From: Paracoccus salsus | GTDB lineage: Bacteria; Pseudomonadota; Alphaproteobacteria; Rhodobacterales; Rhodobacteraceae | Direction: 5' to 3' | NCBI RefSeq assembly: GCF_021556615.1 | Contig: NZ_JAKGGD010000002.1 | Span: forward strand, 558,001 to 622,000 | DNA: 64,000 nucleotides | Part shown: positions 52,742 through 62,637 of the stretch, one piece after another | How positions within the stretch are numbered: position 1 is the first letter of the stretch | Layout: every line of letters starts with the position of its first letter | The notes under the pieces: generated by a model | Databases searched by the model: none | Seen by the model: only the letters and a program-made list of their open reading frames with translations | Told to the model about the DNA's origin: nothing | Translations under genes and position numbers: made by a program

Positions 52742-53833
52742 ATGGTGGCCGTCGATGCGGTCAAATTCGACCTTTCGACCGAGTTGCAGGACGATCTGCT
52801 CGTTCTTTCAGGTGACCTTGTGGTCTGGTCGCTTCGCGTGCTGTCTGACACTTCGCATGCCGGACGCATCGATCTGTCCTCTGTCAACCGCATGGACACG
52901 GCTGGTGCCTGGGAGCTGATACAGCGGCGCGAGGCCGGCAGCACCCTGATCGGCCTTTCCGACCGCCATGCCGAGCTGCTGGAAACCGTGACCAAGGCCC
53001 TGCCGGTCGTGGAACCCACCGCACCGCCGCCGCCGCCCTGGCGTCGCCTTCTCGAGGCGACCGGGCGCTGGATGGCCGGCTTCTGGGTCTATCTGGCCGA
53101 ACTGGCCGAATATCTGGGACGCAGCATGGCCGCGCTGGGGCGCGCATTGCGCCATCCCTCGGACTTTCCCGGCACGTCGTTGATCCATCACTGCCAGGAA
53201 ACCGGCCTTCGCGCCGTGCCGATCGTCGCCGTCATGTCGTTTCTGATCGGGGTGGTGCTGGCGTTCCAGGGATCGGATCAGCTGCGTCAGTTCGGGGCCG
53301 AGGTCTTCGTCGTCGATCTGATCGCGATTTCCATCCTGCGAGAGCTTGGCATCCTGCTGACGGCGATCATTGTCGCCGGTCGGACGGCCTCGGCGCTGAC
53401 CGCATCCATCGGCTCGATGAAGATGCGCCAGGAGATCGACGCGATGCGGACCCTGGGTCTTGACCCGGATCTGGTGCTGATCATGCCGCGCGTGCTGGCA
53501 TTGGTCCTGATGCTGCCAATTCTCGGGCTGGTCTCGGCGCTGACCGGGCTTCTGGGCGGTGCCGCCATGTCCTGGATCGAGCTGGGCATCTCGCCTGCCA
53601 TGTTCCTGACCCGGCTGACCGATATCAGCGTCACTCATGTGATCGTCGGCTTCATCAAGGCGCCGGTCTTCGCGCTTATCATCGGGGTGATCGGCTGCCA
53701 CGCGGGAATGCAGGTCGGCAAGGATGCGGAGTCGCTTGGCCGGATGACGTCCTCGGCGGTTGTCAGCGCGATCTTCGCGGTCATCATCGCCGACGCGGCC
53801 TTCTCGGTCTTTTTCGCGCAGGTGGGGCTGTGA
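52742..53833 (+). CDS. mlaE: MlaE-type lipid ABC transporter permease with N-terminal STAS domain
   Basis: 363-residue fusion. Residues 1-95 are a STAS (MlaB-like) domain (DLSSVNRMDTAGAWELIQRR), joined by a Pro-rich linker (PTAPPPPPWRR) to the MlaE permease (about 110-363, five to six helices; VAGRTASALTASIGSMKMRQ is the family signature). The complex moves phospholipid between outer and inner membranes. The STAS part replaces a separate MlaB. GGGAG precedes ATG 52742. First gene of a four-gene operon. Confidence 0.95.
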   Translation: MVAVDAVKFDLSTELQDDLLVLSGDLVVWSLRVLSDTSHAGRIDLSSVNRMDTAGAWELIQRREAGSTLIGLSDRHAELLETVTKALPVVEPTAPPPPPWRRLLEATGRWMAGFWVYLAELAEYLGRSMAALGRALRHPSDFPGTSLIHHCQETGLRAVPIVAVMSFLIGVVLAFQGSDQLRQFGAEVFVVDLIAISILRELGILLTAIIVAGRTASALTASIGSMKMRQEIDAMRTLGLDPDLVLIMPRVLALVLMLPILGLVSALTGLLGGAAMSWIELGISPAMFLTRLTDISVTHVIVGFIKAPVFALIIGVIGCHAGMQVGKDAESLGRMTSSAVVSAIFAVIIADAAFSVFFAQVGL

Positions 53834-54609
53834 GCGACGAACCGGTGGTCCGGGTCCGCGGCTTGCGTACCCAGTTCGGAACCCATGTCGTGCATGAAGG
53901 CCTGGATCTGGATCTGAACCGCGGAGAGATCCTGGGCGTCGTCGGCGGCTCGGGAACCGGCAAGTCAGTCCTGTTGCGCGCGATCGTCGGCCTCGAGACG
54001 TCGCAAGCCGGTGACATCGAGGTCCTGGGCAGCCAGATCGGGTCGCTGTCCGGCGCCGAGCGCCGGGCGCTGGAACAGCGATGGGGCGTGATGTTCCAGG
54101 ACGGCGCGCTGTTTTCCTCGCTGACGGTGCGCGAGAATGTCGAGGTGCCGCTTAAGGCCGTGCCCGGCCTGTCGGACGCGCAGCGGCGGGGCCTGGCGGA
54201 ACTCAAGGTATCGATGGCCGGGCTGCCGTGGAAGGCCAACCAGAACTACCCGTCCGACCTGTCGGGGGGGATGCGCAAGCGCGCAGGGCTGGCCCGCGCC
54301 CTTGCCCTGGACCCCGAGATCCTGTTTCTGGACGAACCCACCGCCGGGCTGGACCCGATCGGCGCCTCGGCCTTCGATCGGCTGATCGTCATGCTGCGCG
54401 ATGCGCTGAACCTGTCGGTGTTCCTCGTCACGCACGATCTGGACACCTTGCACGCCTGCTGCGACCGCGTCGCGGTGCTTGCCGAACGCAAGGTCCTGAC
54501 GACGGGCACGATGAGCGATATGCTGAAGATCGACCACCCTTGGGTGCATGAATATTTCAACGGACCCCGGGCGCGCGCCGCGACCGCAGGCCTGCCGGGC
54601 AAGGACTGA
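53830..54609 (+). CDS. mlaF: MlaF-type lipid ABC transporter ATPase
   Basis: 259-residue ABC ATPase powering the MlaE permease. Walker A is GGSGTGKSVLL (about 39-49), the signature DLSGGMRKRAGLARALA, and Walker B ILFLDEPTAGLDP. The GTG start overlaps the mlaE stop (GTGA), indicating translational coupling. Confidence 0.95.
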   Translation: MSDEPVVRVRGLRTQFGTHVVHEGLDLDLNRGEILGVVGGSGTGKSVLLRAIVGLETSQAGDIEVLGSQIGSLSGAERRALEQRWGVMFQDGALFSSLTVRENVEVPLKAVPGLSDAQRRGLAELKVSMAGLPWKANQNYPSDLSGGMRKRAGLARALALDPEILFLDEPTAGLDPIGASAFDRLIVMLRDALNLSVFLVTHDLDTLHACCDRVAVLAERKVLTTGTMSDMLKIDHPWVHEYFNGPRARAATAGLPGKD

Positions 54610-54613
54610 CTGC

Positions 54614-55861
54614 ATGGAAACCAAAGCCAATTATATGCTGATCGGCGCCTTCAGCATCGCGGGGTTCCTTGGCATCCTGGGCTTCGTGATGTGGTTCGCC
54701 CGGCTCGAGCTGGACCGCCAGTTCGCCTATTACGATGTCTACTTTCCCGAGGTTTCGGGGCTTGGGCCCTCATCCGAGGTGCGCTTTGCCGGGCTGCCTG
54801 TGGGCCGCGTCGTGGACATGCAGCTGGCGCCCGGCAATCCGCTTCCGGTCCGCGTCAGGCTGGAGGTGGTCGAGGATACGCCGATCCGCAAGGACAGCAC
54901 CGCCGCACTGGAAATCCAGGGTGTCACCGGCGTGGCGCTGGTGGCGATCAGCGCGGGCTCTGAACGCGCGCCGCTGCTGCGGGATGCCGACACGTCGGCA
55001 GTGCCGGTCATCCCGTCCAGCCGTTCGGCCCTGCAGACCCTGACGGATGAAGGGCCACAGATCATCAGCCGCCTCAGCCTGGTGGCCGAGCAGCTGGCGC
55101 AGATTCTGGGCGAGGAAAACCAGGCGCGGGTGGCGATGATCCTGGGCAATGTCGAACGATCCAGCGGCAATCTCGATCAGGCGCTGGACGATGTGGCAGA
55201 AGCCAGCAAGGCCATCTCGCAGGCGGCCGGGGGGATCGCCACGTTCGGTGAGCAGATGGAAGACCTGAGCCGCAGCGCCGGCACGACACTGGACCGCTTT
55301 GCCGATGCCGCCGCCCAGGCCGAGACAACGCTGGCCGGAGCGACCTCGACCCTGGAACGGGTGGATGGCTATGTCTCGGGCGACCTGACAACGCTGACGC
55401 AGCAGCTGGAACGCAGCGCCGCCGGGCTGACCGGGCTGACCGAGCGCGGACAGGCCAGCCTGGACAGGCTGGACGTGGCCCTGAACGCAGGCACACGCGC
55501 CTTCGATGCGGCCGAGGGCATCATCAGCAGCGACGTCGCGCCCGTCGCCGGCGACCTGCGCGCCACACTTGGCACCCTGAACAACGCGCTGGCCGACCTG
55601 CCCGATGACCTGCCGCAGATCAGCGCCAGCCTGCGCGAGGCTTCGGACGCCGCCGCCGCCGCCTTTCGCTCGCTGCGAGGCGTGCTGGACAGCGCACGCG
55701 AGCCGGTTCAGACCTTTGCGGGCGGCACGCTGCCGCAGATCGGCCGCCTGTCTCAGGACATCCGGGCGCTGGTCGAGAACATGAACCAGCTGGTCTCGAC
55801 CCTGCGCCGGAACCCGGCGCAGTTGCTGTCCGGACCGCGCACCCCCGAATTCCGCAGATGA
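54614..55861 (+). CDS. mlaD: MlaD-type MCE-domain protein
   Basis: 415-residue substrate-binding subunit. One N-terminal transmembrane anchor (about 8-28), an MCE domain (about 38-120, with YFPEVSGLGPSSEVRFAGLP), then a long helical/coiled-coil region (about 150-400) rich in Ala and Leu. E. coli MlaD is only about 180 residues; the extended helix is more like PqiB- or Mce-type needles and typical of alphaproteobacteria. Starts five nt after mlaF. Confidence 0.94.
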   Translation: METKANYMLIGAFSIAGFLGILGFVMWFARLELDRQFAYYDVYFPEVSGLGPSSEVRFAGLPVGRVVDMQLAPGNPLPVRVRLEVVEDTPIRKDSTAALEIQGVTGVALVAISAGSERAPLLRDADTSAVPVIPSSRSALQTLTDEGPQIISRLSLVAEQLAQILGEENQARVAMILGNVERSSGNLDQALDDVAEASKAISQAAGGIATFGEQMEDLSRSAGTTLDRFADAAAQAETTLAGATSTLERVDGYVSGDLTTLTQQLERSAAGLTGLTERGQASLDRLDVALNAGTRAFDAAEGIISSDVAPVAGDLRATLGTLNNALADLPDDLPQISASLREASDAAAAAFRSLRGVLDSAREPVQTFAGGTLPQIGRLSQDIRALVENMNQLVSTLRRNPAQLLSGPRTPEFRR

Positions 55862-56496
55862 TGAGGTTCGTTATGCGACTGCCCACCGTCCTTCTGGTCA
55901 TCGGCCTCGGCACCCTGCCGGGATGCGGCGCCCTGTCCGCCTTGCAGGGGGAACCCGCGCGCGACCTGTTCGAATTGCGGCCGCCCGCCGCCGTGACATG
56001 CGGAAAATCCCGCGTCGGCGAGATGGTGATCGAACCGCCCAAGGCGCGCGGCACGCTTGACAGCAACCGCATCATGATCCGCCCGTCGGCGCTGCAGACG
56101 CAATACCTGCCGGATGCGGAATGGGGCGACACCGTGCCTGCAATGCTGCAACGCCTGCTGGTCCAGAACCTGGGCGCCACCCGCAGCTTCGATCATGTCG
56201 GGCGCGCGCCTCTGGGCCTGTCGGGCGATGTGGCGATGATCAGCGAGATCGAGGATTTCAACGCCGAACTGACCCCCGACGGCGTCGTCATCCGGATGAC
56301 CGTTGACGCGCAACTGGTCAGCGAGATGTCTGCGGACGTGATCTCTCGCGGCCGATTTGCCGCGACCGTCCCGGCGGCCAGCACCCGCACCGCAGACCTG
56401 ATCCCGGCCTTCGACGCCGCCGCACGGCAACTGGTCACGCAGATGACCGAATGGGCCCTGACCGCCTCGGGCACAAGCCTCGCGGGTTGCCGCTGA
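55858..56496 (+). CDS. ABC-type transport auxiliary lipoprotein
   Basis: 212-residue lipoprotein with signal peptide (RLPTVLLVIGLGTLPGC) and a lipobox LPGC, so Cys23 is probably acylated. The rest (FELRPPA, IMIRPSALQTQYLPDAEWGD) matches the PqiC/ABC-type auxiliary family that anchors MCE systems to the outer membrane. The start overlaps the mlaD stop; ATGs at 55861 and 55873 are alternatives. It completes the Mla-like set. Confidence 0.9.
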   Translation: MMRFVMRLPTVLLVIGLGTLPGCGALSALQGEPARDLFELRPPAAVTCGKSRVGEMVIEPPKARGTLDSNRIMIRPSALQTQYLPDAEWGDTVPAMLQRLLVQNLGATRSFDHVGRAPLGLSGDVAMISEIEDFNAELTPDGVVIRMTVDAQLVSEMSADVISRGRFAATVPAASTRTADLIPAFDAAARQLVTQMTEWALTASGTSLAGCR

Positions 56497-56802
56497 TCCT
56501 GCGCCGGCGCAGGGCTTGGCGATCGATCTGCCGGGTGCCGGCGCGCCGCCCCGCGATGCGCCCGAGTCACGATGCCGCCTCGCACGATCATGCCCGAAGC
56601 GCCGTCTAGGCAGGGATTTCAGCGACGCATCCCTGCCGAGGAAACCTGTCGCGAGGAAGGGATCCCGCAGGAACCGGTCTCGCGGCTTTCCGACTCCGGG
56701 CGCATTGCCGGTCCCTGACCCGCGACCGCAAGCCCCTCGGAGCCGGCAGCGCCGTCAGCCGACGCGCCGTCCCGAAGGACCCGTGGCGCAGACAAGCATG
56801 CT
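56497..56802. other. Intergenic region with a short palindrome, otherwise empty
   Basis: CCTGCGCCGGCGCAGG at 56498-56513 is a 16-nt perfect palindrome two nt after the lipoprotein stop and may end the Mla transcript, though no T-tract follows. The remaining 290 nt are GC-rich with no credible gene on either strand. Confidence 0.5.
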
Positions 56803-56830
56803 TTGACAGCGTCGCTTGCGGTGCTATATC
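56803..56830 (+). promoter_or_regulatory. Sigma-70 promoter of the DUF475 gene
   Basis: Consensus TTGACA (56803-56808), 16-nt spacer, TATATC (56825-56830). This is one of the best promoter matches in the window. Transcription would start near 56837, giving a leader of about 109 nt before the ATG at 56946. Confidence 0.65.
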
Positions 56831-56834
56831 GCTT

Positions 56835-56945
56835 GCATCCGCCAAACATGGCGGATGCAGTTCGGTGACCGGGCCCCTCTGGCGGATGTGGCGGCGCATC
56901 CGTGATGTCGGCATCGCAACTTGTCAGGCCGCCGAGACCCTTCCC
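56835..56945 (+). ncRNA. Structured 5' leader, possible riboswitch, upstream of DUF475
   Basis: GCATCCGCC-AAACAT-GGCGGATGC (56835-56858) is a perfect 9-bp hairpin at the predicted transcription start. Further partners follow: GGCGGATG (56882-56889) and GGCGCATCCG (56894-56903) can compete with it. The end of the leader, GCCGAGACCC, is reminiscent of the conserved GGCRAGACC of the manganese yybP-ykoY riboswitch, which often precedes TerC/DUF475-type genes. The other conserved block (GGGGAGUAG) is not seen, so membership is unproven. Confidence 0.35.
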
Positions 56946-58046
56946 ATGCAAGACAGAACTACCCTCACGGGCGACGCCCACAGCGATTCCGCGGGCCTGC
57001 GTTCCACGCTGCGCTATTTCCGTTGGGCCTTCATCGTGACCGCGCTGGGGCTGGCCCTGGGGGCTGTCCTTGGCTGGCAGACCACCGGCACATGGTCCGG
57101 CGCGCTGACCATCTTCTTCATTTGCTCGGTGCTGGCCGTGCTGGAAATTTCGCTGTCCTTCGACAACGCCATCGTGAATGCCAACAAGCTGAAGGCGATG
57201 CGCCCGGAATGGCAGCGGCGATTCCTGACATGGGGCATCCTGATCGCCGTCTTCGGCATGCGGATCGTCTTTCCGCTGCTGATCGTGGTGGTCGCGGCAA
57301 GGATCGGACCCTGGCAGGCGCTCGTGCTGGCGGCTGCCCAGCCCGAGGCCTATGCGCGGATCATGGAGGACGCCCATCTGCCGATCGCGGCTTTCGGCGG
57401 CACGTTCCTGATGATGGTCGGGCTCAGATTCTTCTTCGACCACGAAAAGGACGTGCACTGGGTGCACTGGCTGGAGGGGCGGATGTCGCGCTATGCCACC
57501 ATCCGAAGCGTCGAGGTGACGGTAACGTTGCTGACCGTTCTGGGCTTTGCGCGGATGCAGGAAGGCGAGGCGCAGACCGTGTTCTTCTCGGCGGCGATCT
57601 GGGGGCTGCTGACCTTCCTGCTGGTCGAGGTTCTGGGCGGCTTGCTGGATGACGCGCATCATGCGCGCAACACCGCGGTGCACGGTGGTCTGGGCGCGTT
57701 CCTTTATCTCGAGGTGCTGGACGCATCGTTCAGTTTCGACGGCGTGATCGGGGCGTTCGCGCTAAGCCAGAACCTGTTCGTGATCGCCATCGGGCTTGGG
57801 ATCGGCGCGATGTATGTGCGGTCGATGACCATCATGCTGGTCGAACGCGGCACGCTGACCCAATACCGGTATCTGGAACATGGCGCCTTCTATGCGATCA
57901 TCGCGCTGTCGCTGATCATGTTCGCGCAGTCGCTGGTCCACATCCCCGAAATCATCACCGGGCTTGGCGGGGCGGCTTTGATCGGGCTGTCGCTCTGGTC
58001 CTCGATCCTGTCGAACCGGCGTGAGGCCTCGGGCGGTCAGACCTAG
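56946..58046 (+). CDS. DUF475 (TerC-like) integral membrane protein
   Basis: 366-residue protein with eight or nine transmembrane helices. LEISLSFDNAIVNANKL (about 65-81) and LEVLDASFSFDGVIGAFA (about 253-270) are the two acidic helix motifs shared by TerC and DUF475 proteins, thought to handle divalent metals such as manganese. ATG 56946 is the family start; the 27-codon upstream frame runs through the structured leader and is rejected. It converges on trhO with stop codons sharing CTAG. Confidence 0.92.
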   Translation: MQDRTTLTGDAHSDSAGLRSTLRYFRWAFIVTALGLALGAVLGWQTTGTWSGALTIFFICSVLAVLEISLSFDNAIVNANKLKAMRPEWQRRFLTWGILIAVFGMRIVFPLLIVVVAARIGPWQALVLAAAQPEAYARIMEDAHLPIAAFGGTFLMMVGLRFFFDHEKDVHWVHWLEGRMSRYATIRSVEVTVTLLTVLGFARMQEGEAQTVFFSAAIWGLLTFLLVEVLGGLLDDAHHARNTAVHGGLGAFLYLEVLDASFSFDGVIGAFALSQNLFVIAIGLGIGAMYVRSMTIMLVERGTLTQYRYLEHGAFYAIIALSLIMFAQSLVHIPEIITGLGGAALIGLSLWSSILSNRREASGGQT

Positions 58047-58948
58047 TCCTTCGGGTCGTCTTCCGCCGCCCGCGCCGCCGCCAGGTCGAACTGACGCTGG
58101 CGCTCGCGGAACCGGGCACGGTCGGCCTGGTCGTATTCGCCCAGGCAGCGATGGCATGACACGCCCTGCTCGTATTCCGGTCGCGCGCGATCCTCGGGGG
58201 AAACGGGTCGTCGGCAGGCATGGCACAGCCCGTGACGTCCCTGGCGCAGGCCGTGGCCAAGGCTGACGCGCTGGTCGAACACGAAACACTCGCCGCGCCA
58301 CAGGCTGTCCTGTTCGGAAACGTCCTCGAGATATTTCAGGATGCCGCCCTTGAGGTGAAAAACATCCTCGACTCCCTGCGAGATCAGGTAGTTGGTCGAC
58401 TTCTCGCACCGTATGCCGCCGGTGCAGAACATCGCGACGCGCTTGTTGTGAAATCGGTGGGCGTTCTGCGCCCACCATGCCGGGAAATCGCGAAAACTGC
58501 CTGTGCCCGGATCGACCGCGCCCTCGAACGTGCCGATTTCGACCTCGTAATCATTGCGGGTGTCGATGACGGCGACGTCCGGGGCGGAAATCAGGGCGTT
58601 CCAGTCGGCAGGCTCGACATAATGTCCGACGGCGGCGGTCGGATCGACATCCGGCTGGCCCATGGTCACGATCTCGCGTTTCAGCCTCACCTTCATGCGC
58701 GCGAAGGGCATGGCTTCAGCGGGGCTTTCCTTCCATTCCAGTCCGCTGCATCCCGGAAGGGACCGGATATGGGCCAGCACCGCATCGATGTCCGCCCGAG
58801 AGCCGGCAATGGTGCCGTTGATGCCCTCGCGCGCCAGCAGCAGCGTGCCCCTGACCCCGCGTGCGCAGGCCAGCCGCGCCAAGGGCCCCCGCAATGCTTC
58901 GGGGTCCTCGAATCGGGTAAAGTGATACAGTGCGGCAACAGTCAGCAT
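58043..58948 (-). CDS. trhO: tRNA uridine(34) hydroxylase, rhodanese fold
   Basis: 301-residue TrhO/YceA-type enzyme that hydroxylates U34 of tRNAs in an oxygen-dependent way. The N-terminal part (AREGINGTIAGSRADIDAVL) and the rhodanese domain with the active Cys in FCTGGIRCEKSTNYL are diagnostic. The C-terminal Cys pairs (CHACRRPV, CHRCLGEY) form a zinc-binding tail typical of the family. ATG 58948 gives the usual N-terminus (MLTVAALYHF). The stop overlaps that of DUF475. Confidence 0.93.
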   Translation of the reverse strand: MLTVAALYHFTRFEDPEALRGPLARLACARGVRGTLLLAREGINGTIAGSRADIDAVLAHIRSLPGCSGLEWKESPAEAMPFARMKVRLKREIVTMGQPDVDPTAAVGHYVEPADWNALISAPDVAVIDTRNDYEVEIGTFEGAVDPGTGSFRDFPAWWAQNAHRFHNKRVAMFCTGGIRCEKSTNYLISQGVEDVFHLKGGILKYLEDVSEQDSLWRGECFVFDQRVSLGHGLRQGRHGLCHACRRPVSPEDRARPEYEQGVSCHRCLGEYDQADRARFRERQRQFDLAAARAAEDDPKD

Positions 58949-59186
58949 GGGCGCGGCATAAGCCAGCCAAGTCCCGCCTGACAAGGGTCGGAACGCCATC
59001 CCCTTCGCCAGGCCCCCGTCGGCCGGCAGCACCGATCCAATTTCGCGCCGAAACCCGGACTCCTGAGCGGGTGCAATCCATCGTGGAAAGACGCGAACGG
59101 GCCTCGCGCGGCCAGGCTAGGTCTTGCATCCCTGCGGCGCTTTGCGATTTCCTGCATCACGACAGAACCCGCAAGGAGCCCTGAGA

Positions 59187-59783
59187 ATGGCACACGCACT
59201 GATCGTGATCGACATGCAGAACGATTTCTGTCCAGGCGGTGCGCTGGCCGTGGCAGACGGCGATGAAATCATCGGGCCGATCAACGCGATGATGGCCGAT
59301 TTCGATGCGGTCGTGCTGACCCAGGACTGGCATCCCGCCCATCACGCCAGCTTCGCCGACAATCATCCCAACGGCGAAGCCTTCAGCGTCATCGACATGC
59401 CCTATGGCAAGCAGGTTCTGTGGCCCCGCCACTGCGTCATCGGCAGCGAAGGCGCCGCCTTCCATCGCAGCCTGGACCTGTCCCGCGCGGATCTGGTGAT
59501 CCGCAAGGGGTTCCGGCCGCAGATCGACAGCTACTCGGCCTTTTTCGACAATGACCACCGGACGCCGACGGGCCTGGCCGGCTATCTGCGCGAACGCCAG
59601 ATGGACGCCGTGACCTTCGTCGGCCTGGCCCATGATTTTTGCGTCGCGTGGAGCGCGCTGGACGCCGCCAGGCTGGGCTTTTCCGTCACCGTCGTCGAGC
59701 AGGCGACCCGCGCCATCGATCTAGACGGCAGCAAGGCAAGGGCGCAAGGCGACATGCGCGAAGCGGGCGTCATCCTGCGCTAG
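59187..59783 (+). CDS. pncA: Nicotinamidase
   Basis: 198-residue isochorismatase-fold nicotinamidase converting nicotinamide to nicotinate. The catalytic triad is Asp9 (LIVIDMQNDF), Lys107 (VIRKGF) and Cys152 (AHDFCVAWSA); QDWHPAHH holds the metal-binding Asp and His residues. AAGGAG precedes ATG 59187. It lies 66 nt before pncB, so the two form a NAD salvage operon. Confidence 0.96.
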   Translation: MAHALIVIDMQNDFCPGGALAVADGDEIIGPINAMMADFDAVVLTQDWHPAHHASFADNHPNGEAFSVIDMPYGKQVLWPRHCVIGSEGAAFHRSLDLSRADLVIRKGFRPQIDSYSAFFDNDHRTPTGLAGYLRERQMDAVTFVGLAHDFCVAWSALDAARLGFSVTVVEQATRAIDLDGSKARAQGDMREAGVILR

Positions 59784-59849
59784 ACGCGCGGCGGGCTTGC
59801 ACACTCCGCCGCTTTCGGGGCACCAAGGGCGGATGAAGGGGACCCGGAC

Positions 59850-61142
59850 ATGGTCGATATCGCCACGCGCGTCTATAACCACAAGTGGAAGATCGACCCC
59901 ATCGTGCGGTCGCTGATCGACACGGATTTCTACAAGCTGCTGATGTGCCAGTCGGTTTTTCGCAACCGGCGCGACACCAACGTCACCTTCAGCCTCATCA
60001 ACCGCACCAAGTCGGTTCGACTGGCCGACCTGGTGGACGAGGGTGAACTGCGCGAGCAGCTGGACCATGTGCGCGGCCTGTCGCTGGCGCGCGGCGAAAG
60101 CACCTGGTTGCGCGGAAATACGTTCTACGGCAAGCGTCAGATGTTCCGGCCGGACTTCATGGAATTCCTCGAGGGATTGCGCCTGCCCCCCTATCATCTC
60201 GAAAAGAACGACGGCCAGTACGAGCTGACATTCGAGGGCAGGTGGCCCGAGGTGATGCTGTGGGAAATCCCTGCCCTCGCGATCCTGATGGAACTGCGAT
60301 CCCGGGCCGAGTTGAAGGATATGGGCCGGTTCGAATTGCAGGTTCTTTATGCCCGCGCCATGACCCGGCTTTGGGAAAAGATCGGGCTGCTGAACGGCCT
60401 CCAGGGCCTGCGGATTGCCGATTTCGGGACCCGCCGACGGCACAGCTATCTGTGGCAGGACTGGGCCGTGCAGGCGATGATCGAGGGGCTGGGGGATCGC
60501 TTCGCGGGCACTTCGAACTGCGCGATCGCGATGCGTCGCGACATCGAGGCGATCGGCACCAATGCGCACGAGTTGCCGATGGTCTATGCGGCGCTGGCGC
60601 GGGATGATGCCGAACTGCGCCGCGCGCCCTATGACGTTCTGGCCGACTGGCACGAGGAACATGACGGCAATCTGCGTATCATCCTGCCCGACACCTATGG
60701 CACCGACGGGTTTCTTCAGCATGCGCCCGACTGGCTGGCGGGCTGGACCGGCATCCGGATCGACAGCGGCGATCCGGTGCGCGGCGCAGAGACCGCGATA
60801 CGCTGGTGGCGCGAGCGCGGCGAGGATCCGCGCGAAAAACTGGTGATCTTTTCCGACGGGCTGGACGCCGACAAGATCGTGGAACTTCACCGCCAGTTCC
60901 ACGGCCGGGTGAAGGTCAGTTTCGGCTGGGGCACGCTTTTGACCAACGATTTCCGCGGGCTGGTTCCTGGCAATGGCCTGGCCCCGTTCAGCCTTGTCTG
61001 CAAGGCTGTGGCGGCCAATGGCCGTCCAACCGTCAAGCTTTCGGACAACCCCGCCAAGGCAACCGGCCCCGCGGATGAAATCGAACGCTACCGGCGGGTG
61101 TTCGGCGTCGAGAAACAGGCTTCCCAGCCGGTCCATGTCTGA
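59850..61142 (+). CDS. pncB: Nicotinate phosphoribosyltransferase
   Basis: 430-residue enzyme making nicotinate mononucleotide from nicotinate and PRPP, following PncA in NAD salvage. Motifs are [17 protein letters not shown] near the N-terminus, [12 protein letters not shown], and [13 protein letters not shown] of the phosphate-binding region; GWGTLLTND follows. ATG 59850 lies in a GGGGACC context. Length is normal for the bacterial family. Confidence 0.96.
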   Translation: MVDIATRVYNHKWKIDPIVRSLIDTDFYKLLMCQSVFRNRRDTNVTFSLINRTKSVRLADLVDEGELREQLDHVRGLSLARGESTWLRGNTFYGKRQMFRPDFMEFLEGLRLPPYHLEKNDGQYELTFEGRWPEVMLWEIPALAILMELRSRAELKDMGRFELQVLYARAMTRLWEKIGLLNGLQGLRIADFGTRRRHSYLWQDWAVQAMIEGLGDRFAGTSNCAIAMRRDIEAIGTNAHELPMVYAALARDDAELRRAPYDVLADWHEEHDGNLRIILPDTYGTDGFLQHAPDWLAGWTGIRIDSGDPVRGAETAIRWWRERGEDPREKLVIFSDGLDADKIVELHRQFHGRVKVSFGWGTLLTNDFRGLVPGNGLAPFSLVCKAVAANGRPTVKLSDNPAKATGPADEIERYRRVFGVEKQASQPVHV

Positions 61143-61161
61143 CCTGGCGGGGCTCTCGACG

Positions 61162-62601
61162 TCATGTCAGCCGCAGGATCAGCAGGCAGCACGCGCCTCC
61201 CAGCAGCGCCGTAGCCGGCACCGTCACCACCCATGCAGCGGCGATCGTGGCGACGTGGCTGCGGCGGATCAGCATGCGGCGGCGGGTTTCCTCTGCCGGC
61301 ATCGGAGATCGTGACTTGTTTCTTCGGCGGTCAAGCCATTCACGCGCAAAGCCCACGCCGAAGATCCCGCCAACCGCGACATGGGTCGTGGACACCGGCA
61401 GGCCAAGCGCCGACGACGCCAGGACCGTCGCCGCCGTCGCCAGCGAGACGCAGAAGGCGCGTCCGGCATTCAGGCGGGTAATGCCGCTGCCGACCATCAC
61501 CACCAGACGGCGACCGAACAGCAGCGTGCCAAGCGCGATGGCCAGGCCGGCCATCAAAAGGGCGCCGACCGGCATGACGAAGGATCCGGTGGTCGCGCTG
61601 CCGGCAAGAATCACCGATAGCGGACCCGCGACGTTGCCGACATCGTTCGCCCCATGCGCGAAGCCCATCATCGTCGCGGCGACCAGCAGGGCTGGCCGGA
61701 ACAGGCGCTTGCTGCCGGTTTTCCCGTCCGAGAGGATCAGCTCGGCATTCACCTTGCGGCGCATCAGGGCGGCGCCGATCAGGGCAATCGCCACCCCTGC
61801 GGGCACGACCATCGGCATGGTTGACAGCAGGGGCAATCGGGGCCGCGCAAGCAGCACCAGATAGGATGCGAACAGCCCGCTCATCGCGCCCACAAGCAGC
61901 GGCAGCCAGACCCGCGCGGCGGCGGCCCGGTCGGCCGCATCCAGAACCTGCAACCGCACGAAGATGACCAGCAAGCCGGCCACTGCGCCGGCGATCAGGG
62001 GCGCGATCAGCCAGGTCGAGGTGATGATCGCCAGCGTGGTCCACTCCACGGCGCTCGTCCCCAAAGCCGCCATCCCGGCACCGGCGATCCCGCCCACGAT
62101 GGAATGCGATGTGCTGACCGGCAGGCCGATCCCGGTCGCCGTGGTGATCCAGGCCGCCGCGCCGACAAGGGCCGACAGCATGACGATCTGCGCCTCGATT
62201 CCCACGGTCAGCGCTCTTGCGTCGATGATCCCGTTGGCCAGCCTGTCCGTCACCGCGCCGCCGGCAAGGCTGGCGCCCGCGACCTCGGCCAAAGCCACCA
62301 GCAGCAGGCCAGGCAGCAATCCGATCGCACCGGCCCCCACCGCTGGTCCAAGCGAGTTCGCCACATCGTTCGACCCGATCGCCAGCCCAAGCCAGCCCGC
62401 AACGATCAGCCCGGCAGCCAGCGCGGCATAGTCCGTGTTCCCCAGCCCAAACGCCGTCGCCAGGATCAGCGCAGCGACCAGCAACAGCACCGCCAGCCCC
62501 AGGCGCCAGACAGGCCGGAACGCATGACGCTGTGCCGCCTCGGTATTGGTGACGCGCCCGAGATCCTTGTCGAGCGTATGGAAACTGCGTCCGGTGCGCA
62601 T
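61162..62601 (-). CDS. PiT-family inorganic phosphate transporter
   Basis: 479-residue permease with about ten to twelve helices. The two PiT signature repeats are visible as GSNDVANSLGPAVGAGAIG (about 77-95) and GFAHGANDVGNVAGPLSVIL in the second half, and each repeat also carries GLPVSTSHSIVGG or GLPVSTTHVAVGG. It imports phosphate (often as a metal-phosphate complex) with protons. No PhoU-like partner is adjacent. Converges on pncB. Confidence 0.94.
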   Translation of the reverse strand: MRTGRSFHTLDKDLGRVTNTEAAQRHAFRPVWRLGLAVLLLVAALILATAFGLGNTDYAALAAGLIVAGWLGLAIGSNDVANSLGPAVGAGAIGLLPGLLLVALAEVAGASLAGGAVTDRLANGIIDARALTVGIEAQIVMLSALVGAAAWITTATGIGLPVSTSHSIVGGIAGAGMAALGTSAVEWTTLAIITSTWLIAPLIAGAVAGLLVIFVRLQVLDAADRAAAARVWLPLLVGAMSGLFASYLVLLARPRLPLLSTMPMVVPAGVAIALIGAALMRRKVNAELILSDGKTGSKRLFRPALLVAATMMGFAHGANDVGNVAGPLSVILAGSATTGSFVMPVGALLMAGLAIALGTLLFGRRLVVMVGSGITRLNAGRAFCVSLATAATVLASSALGLPVSTTHVAVGGIFGVGFAREWLDRRRNKSRSPMPAEETRRRMLIRRSHVATIAAAWVVTVPATALLGGACCLLILRLT

Positions 62602-62637
62602 CAGCCCTTGCCCGCCTTGCCGATGCCGCGTCGTGCC

